Of a stretch of 64,000 nucleotides of DNA, positions 58,547-64,000 are shown in pieces (within the stretch, counting starts at the first letter, position 1; every line of letters starts with the position of its first letter). Source of the DNA: Paraplanobispora siamensis (GTDB lineage Bacteria > Actinomycetota > Actinomycetes > Streptosporangiales > Streptosporangiaceae); contig NZ_BOOJ01000036.1 in assembly GCF_016863175.1 (NCBI RefSeq), forward strand, positions 186,001-250,000, written 5' to 3'. Position numbers and translations under genes: made by a program. Under the pieces are notes generated by a model, which saw nothing but the letters and a program-made list of their open reading frames with translations, did no database searches and had not been told where the DNA came from.

Positions 58547-58629
58547 GGAGGTGGTTTGGGATGTCCTCTGGCGATCCCAGCAGTACGTGCTCGCGCACGC
58601 TGCCTGTGCGCACTCTCAACCACTTCTCC
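58547..58629 (+). ncRNA. structured leader candidate upstream of corA
   Basis: On the plus strand GGAG-GTGGTT (58547-58556) pairs with AACCAC-TT-CTCC (58618-58629), closing a domain that contains GGGAT/ATCCC (58558-58562 with 58574-58578) and a hairpin with GCAG/CTGC and GTGC/GCAC (58580-58603). This gives a three-way junction of about 83 nt, ending 97 bases before the corA ATG. It matches no riboswitch class I recall, including the Mg-sensing M-box. The antisense reading also folds, and a tRNA-like reading was rejected. Unclassified. Confidence 0.4.
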
Positions 58630-58726
58630 ATATCGGTGCCCGATCGGCCCCGCGCGCATTCATGTTCGAACTGAGGTGACATCACGTCGTGCGCGGGAAA
58701 TGCCGGATCGGGCGGGAAGGCATGAC

Positions 58727-59845
58727 ATGCGCTCCTCGCTCCTGTTTCCCCGTATCAAGCACGCACGTGCTGTCCGCGCCCCGCACGGCCCCGCGACCCC
58801 GGTCCGTGACCGGCTGAACGGCACCTGCGTGCCGCCGAGCGACTCCCTCGTCGAGTACGCCGCCTACGTCGGCGGCAAGAAGATCAAGGCCCTGGGCATC
58901 CCCGACGCCCTGGAGCTCGTCCGCGCCCACAACGCCACCAAGGAGAAGGCCGACGGCTTCGTCTGGGTCGGCCTGCACGAGCCCGACGCCCCCGAGGTCG
59001 AGTGGCTGGCGGAGGTCTTCGACCTCCATCCGCTCGCCGTCGAGGACGCCGTCAAGGCTCACCAGCGCCCCAAGGTGGAGCGTTACGACGACTCGCTCTT
59101 CGTGGTCCTGAAGACCATCGCCTACCTGGAGCACCAGGAGCTGACCGCGACCAGCGAGATCATCGGCACGGGCGAGATCATGGCGTTCGTCGGCCCCGAC
59201 TTCGTGGTGACCGTGCGGCACGGGCGCTACTGCCCGCTGTCGGAGGTGCGCGAGCGCCTGGAGGACAAGCCCAAGCTCCTCAACCGCGGCCCGACCGGCG
59301 TGCTGCACGCCATCGCCGACCACGTCGTCGACCGCTACCTGCACGTGGCCGACGAGATGCAGGCCGAGCTGGAGGAGGTGGAGGCCATGGTCTTCGCCGA
59401 CGTCAGCGCCCGCGACATCAGCCGCATCTACAACCTCAAGCGCGAGATGATCGAGATGAAGCGGGCCGTCACCCCGCTGCAGTCGCCGCTGTCCTCGCTG
59501 AGCCAGCGCCGGATGATCCCCTCCGACATGCGCGAGTACTTCCGCGACGTCGTCGACCACCTCGCCCGCGTCTGCGAGCAGGTCGAGTCGTCCAACGAAC
59601 TGTGCAACTCCGTGCTGCAGGCGGCGCTCGCCCGCTCCAACGCCCTCGCCAACGAGGACATGCGGAAGATCTCCTCCTGGGTCGCCATAATGGCCGTCCC
59701 CACGATGATCGCCGGGATCTACGGCATGAACTTTGAGCACATGCCGGAGCTGGACGCCGTCTACGGCTATCCGGTCGTGATCGCCGTCATGGTGCTCGTC
59801 TGCTCGCTGCTCTACCGGGGCTTCCGCCGCAACGGCTGGCTGTAG
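58727..59845 (+). CDS. corA: CorA-family magnesium/cobalt transporter
   Basis: A 372-residue CorA channel. A long cytoplasmic domain of alternating strands and helices (WVGLHEPDAPEVEWLAEVF, LAVEDAVKAHQRPKVERYDD) leads to the stalk helix. Two C-terminal helices follow, the first ending in the selectivity motif YGMN (GIYGMNFEHMPELD). ATG 58727 has GGGAAGG six bases upstream; frames extending further up lack homology. Monocistronic, with a 350-base upstream region carrying a structured RNA candidate. It is convergent with the glycerophosphodiesterase gene across only 14 bases. Confidence 0.95.
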   Translation: MRSSLLFPRIKHARAVRAPHGPATPVRDRLNGTCVPPSDSLVEYAAYVGGKKIKALGIPDALELVRAHNATKEKADGFVWVGLHEPDAPEVEWLAEVFDLHPLAVEDAVKAHQRPKVERYDDSLFVVLKTIAYLEHQELTATSEIIGTGEIMAFVGPDFVVTVRHGRYCPLSEVRERLEDKPKLLNRGPTGVLHAIADHVVDRYLHVADEMQAELEEVEAMVFADVSARDISRIYNLKREMIEMKRAVTPLQSPLSSLSQRRMIPSDMREYFRDVVDHLARVCEQVESSNELCNSVLQAALARSNALANEDMRKISSWVAIMAVPTMIAGIYGMNFEHMPELDAVYGYPVVIAVMVLVCSLLYRGFRRNGWL

Positions 59846-59859
59846 CCCCGCCGGGCGTC

Positions 59860-60786
59860 CTAGACCGCGGCGGTGCGCCGGGCGGTGACCGGGGCGGGCG
59901 GTGTGAGGCCGCGCTCGGTCCACAGGGTGCGCATCCGGTCGGGATAGTCGGTGACGATCCCGGCCACGCCCAGGTCGGCCAGCTCCGCGGCCCTGCCGGT
60001 CGCGTTGACCGTCCAGGGGACCACCGGGAGCCCGGCGGCCGCGGCCTGTCGCATGAAGTGCTCGTCCACCATCACGTGCTCGGGCGAGACCGTGGTGCCC
60101 CCGGCCGCCGCCGCGGCGGCCGGGACGTCGCCGCCGAAGTCGGCCAGCTCCAGGCCGTCCAGCCAGACGCTGTCGAGGGTGTCCAGCTCGATCAGCGCGT
60201 AGCGCTGCGTGGCGGGGACCAGCTCCCGCGCGATCCGCAGGATGCGCCAGTCGAAGCTGAGGATCGCCGCGCGGCCGAGCCGGTGGTGCCGGTCGAGCTC
60301 GGCGACCACCATCTCGGTGAGCTCGCGCGGGTCGGCGGACAGGTCGGGCCGCGTCGGGTCGGACTTCAGCTCCACGTGCAGCCGCACGCCGTCGGCGCCG
60401 TAGGCGTCCACCAGGCCGAGCACGGCGCCCAGCGTGGGCATCCGGGTGTCCGGGACCGGGACCTGGGTGGCGGCGAAGCGGTCCTCGGGATGCTGCGGCA
60501 GCCGTACGCCGCAGTCGAGGGTGCGCAGCTGCGCCAGGGTGAGCGAGCCGATCGGGCGGCCCACGTAGGGGAAGAGCGGGTCGCCGCGGAAGGCCGGGCG
60601 GACGTCGGCGCTGGTCACCGCGGACACGGTGAGGTCGTGGGTGAGCACCAGGCGCCGGTCGGCCGTCATGGCGACGTCGAACTCCAGCGCGTCGACGCCC
60701 ACCTCGAGAGCGTGGGCCAGACCGGGCAGCGTGTTCTCCGGCCGGAGCCCGCGGGCTCCCCGGTGACCGTGAATCTCGACATGCAC
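59860..60786 (-). CDS. glycerophosphodiester phosphodiesterase
   Basis: A 308-residue GDPD-family TIM-barrel hydrolase releasing glycerol 3-phosphate from deacylated phospholipids. IHGHRGARGLRPENTLPGL contains the catalytic His and metal-binding Arg/Glu/Asn, LEFDVAMTADRRLVLTHD the Glu/Asp and second His, and LHVELKSDP the third acidic ligand. PWTVNATGRAAELADLGVAG and IVTDYPDRM close the barrel. No signal peptide, so cytoplasmic (UgpQ-like). Start GTG 60786. Upstream of it lies the purA terminator. Confidence 0.94.
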   Translation of the reverse strand: MHVEIHGHRGARGLRPENTLPGLAHALEVGVDALEFDVAMTADRRLVLTHDLTVSAVTSADVRPAFRGDPLFPYVGRPIGSLTLAQLRTLDCGVRLPQHPEDRFAATQVPVPDTRMPTLGAVLGLVDAYGADGVRLHVELKSDPTRPDLSADPRELTEMVVAELDRHHRLGRAAILSFDWRILRIARELVPATQRYALIELDTLDSVWLDGLELADFGGDVPAAAAAAGGTTVSPEHVMVDEHFMRQAAAAGLPVVPWTVNATGRAAELADLGVAGIVTDYPDRMRTLWTERGLTPPAPVTARRTAAV

Positions 60787-60817
60787 ACAGGGACTTTACC
60801 GACCCTGCGTGCGAATC

Positions 60818-60866
60818 CCCCGGTACGGCTCGCGCCTGATCGATCGGGATATGAGCCGTACCGGGG
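60818..60866 (-). terminator. purA terminator, 14-bp perfect stem
   Basis: CCCCGGTACGGCTC (60818-60831) and GAGCCGTACCGGGG (60853-60866) pair perfectly around a 21-base loop containing GATCGATC. It starts seven bases after the purA stop on the minus strand. Confidence 0.82.
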
Positions 60867-60872
60867 TGGATC

Positions 60873-62156
<1,284 letters not shown>

Positions 62157-62169
62157 CGTTGTTCTCCCA

Positions 62170-62207
62170 CTGAAAAACGAAAACCCCTGACGCAATCGCG
62201 ACAGGGG
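62170..62207 (-). terminator. intrinsic terminator inside the purA leader
   Basis: On the minus strand CCCCTGTCGC and GCGTCAGGGG pair with one T-T mismatch (62207-62184) and are followed by TTTTCGTTTTT (62183-62173). This is a textbook rho-independent signal, unusual in so G+C-rich a genome. A -10-like TATTCT (62226-62221) lies upstream, so it could lie within the purA transcript. Confidence 0.8.
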
Positions 62208-62245
62208 CTCTTGCGAGGAGAGAATACCCGACGAGGTCGGAAATG

Positions 62246-62275
62246 GGGATCTCCCACCTCGCGGAGGGAGATCCC
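62246..62275 (-). terminator. DUF3151 gene terminator
   Basis: GGGATCTCCC (62246-62255) and GGGAGATCCC (62266-62275) form a perfect 10-bp stem with a 10-base loop, five bases past the DUF3151 stop on the minus strand. Confidence 0.78.
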
Positions 62276-62280
62276 GCGCG

Positions 62281-62700
62281 TCAGCGGCCGCTCAGCTCGT
62301 CGTACGCCTCGGGGCTGGAATCCTTCAGGAACTGCGTGCAGCGCTCGGCCTCGTCCTTCTCGCCGATGGCCTGGGCGGCACGCGCCAGCGCGTTCAGGCA
62401 GCGCAGGAACCCGCGGTTGGGCTCGTGCTCCCAGGGGATCGGGCCGTGGCCCTTCCACCCGGCGCGGCGCAGCTGGTCCAGGCCGCGGTGATAGCCGGTG
62501 CGGGCGAACGCGTACGACGTCACCGCGTGGCCCGCGGCGAAGTACTCGTCGGCGAGCGCGCCCCACGCGGCTGAGTAGGAGGGAAAGCGCGCGGCGACGT
62601 CGGAGGCCTGGGCGCCGCTCTCCATGGCCTCCCTGGCCTCGGCCATGTCCGGCAGGTGGGTGGGCGGAGGTCCGGCGAGGAGGTTCTCGTGCGATTCCAT
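62281..62700 (-). CDS. DUF3151-family protein
   Basis: A 139-residue actinobacterial protein of the DUF3151 family: [40 protein letters not shown] and [20 protein letters not shown] are strongly conserved across the phylum. It is all-helical with a TPR-like pattern and no signal peptide. ATG 62700 has AGGA seven bases upstream; ATG 62706 is the alternative. Function unknown, although the gene regularly sits between fba and purA in actinobacteria, as here. Confidence 0.92.
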   Translation of the reverse strand: MESHENLLAGPPPTHLPDMAEAREAMESGAQASDVAARFPSYSAAWGALADEYFAAGHAVTSYAFARTGYHRGLDQLRRAGWKGHGPIPWEHEPNRGFLRCLNALARAAQAIGEKDEAERCTQFLKDSSPEAYDELSGR

Positions 62701-62742
62701 ACTCATGTCCTATCTGGTGCACCTGGGTCGGCCAAGGCCGGC

Positions 62743-62761
62743 CCCCGGAGAGTGCCCGGGG
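62743..62761 (-). terminator. possible fba terminator
   Basis: CCCCGG (62743-62748) and CCGGGG (62756-62761) form a short stem about 60 bases past the fba stop, between fba and DUF3151. Weak, no U-tract. Confidence 0.4.
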
Positions 62762-62780
62762 ACCGGCGCGTCGCGCGCGG

Positions 62781-62817
62781 ACGCGGCTCGGGTGAGCCTG
62801 GTGCCCGCGGACGTGGA

Positions 62818-62842
<25 letters not shown>
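62781..62842 (-). repeat. 30-bp tandem duplication of the fba 3' end
   Basis: Bases 62811-62842 (last fba codons, stop and flank) are repeated at 62781-62812. GGTGAGC-TGGTGCCCGCGGAC recurs at 62791 and 62821 with one mismatch. The stop codon became a sense codon in the outer copy, so readthrough would add a second Ser-Ala-Gly-Thr-x-Leu-Thr. Confidence 0.8.
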
Positions 62843-63840
<998 letters not shown>

Positions 63841-64000
63841 CGGGTTCATCTCCCTGGAGACGGCGGGCTCGGATCGGAGGACCTGGCCGGGGCCCGGCCC
63901 TCCCGGGTCAGTATTCCTGTTTCCCCTTCCCGCGGGTAGGTTCGCCGCGGCTTCGCGCCAAGCGAACGCTCTTCGCCGCCGGGCCCCGTCCGGCCCGCAT
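63841..64000. other. upstream region of fba, no gene seen
   Basis: The last 160 bases hold the fba binding site (GGGAG, 63850-63854) and G+C-rich sequence with a short AT-richer patch (63911-63925) that may contain its promoter. No gene is recognisable before the window ends. Confidence 0.5.

Noticed and set aside
58547-58630. tRNA-like look (paired ends followed by CCA; Ser-tRNA-like on the other strand)
   Set aside because: No T-loop consensus, no anticodon stem of the right length, and the outer stem carries a bulge.
58335-58685. Minus-strand open frame of 116 codons across the purD/corA gap
   Set aside because: No ribosome binding site, no family resemblance, and the composition follows the RNA-like stems better than codon bias.

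Overview
The window is about 70% G+C, densely coding, has many GTG starts and a strong G/C third-position bias. It carries two conservon (cvn) gene sets, nitrate/nitrite-sensing-type kinases, an F420-type (Ddn-like) flavin/deazaflavin enzyme, DUF742 and DUF3151 proteins. Together these point to a filamentous actinomycete chromosome, most probably of the Streptosporangiales (Streptosporangium/Nonomuraea-like). The family-level placement is inference. I see no tRNA, rRNA, transposase, integrase or CRISPR array.

Layout. (1) 1-8.8 kb: a DUF6745 gene cut by the window edge, a flavin monooxygenase, a membrane acyltransferase, a two-component pair with a repeat-rich kinase, a stand-alone SecY, and a Ddn/hemerythrin fusion facing a MarR gene. 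(2) 8.8-26 kb: small-molecule and redox enzymes (two alpha/beta hydrolases, an MDR reductase, a saccharopine-dehydrogenase-like protein, an old yellow enzyme, a VOC protein). Most face their own MarR, TetR or ArsR regulator across intergenic dyads. An ABC exporter faces a two-component system, and a xylose block follows (ROK repressor opposite xylA-xylB). (3) 26-33 kb: two conservons arranged tail to tail. The left has kinase, roadblock and DUF742 genes but no GTPase; the right is complete. (4) 33-36 kb: a second acyltransferase, a secreted RTX-like Ca-binding protein, a HAD phosphatase and a 469-base gene-free stretch. (5) 36.6-46 kb: a surface-polysaccharide block with three glycosyltransferases, UDP-GlcNAc 2-epimerase, a UDP-ManNAc-type dehydrogenase and an exported DUF4434 barrel. 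(6) 46-54.5 kb: an NrtR-like regulator, an aminotransferase, an EamA exporter, another two-component pair, a membrane protein plus multicopper oxidase, and an unusual nucleotide-cyclase-fold regulator. (7) 54.7-64 kb: housekeeping genes murA, purC, purD, corA, a glycerophosphodiesterase, purA, DUF3151 and class II fba, mostly as single units with strong hairpins between them.

How they fit. wecB and wecC type enzymes would supply UDP-ManNAcA to the neighbouring transferases. xylA-xylB convert xylose to xylulose 5-phosphate under the divergent ROK protein. purC, purD and purA serve purine synthesis but each has its own terminator. The main non-routine items are the unpaired conservon, a structured leader before corA, a terminator inside the purA leader, a DnaA-box-like cluster inside the ROK gene (which also has a TTA codon), and repeated short tandem duplications of gene 3' ends.
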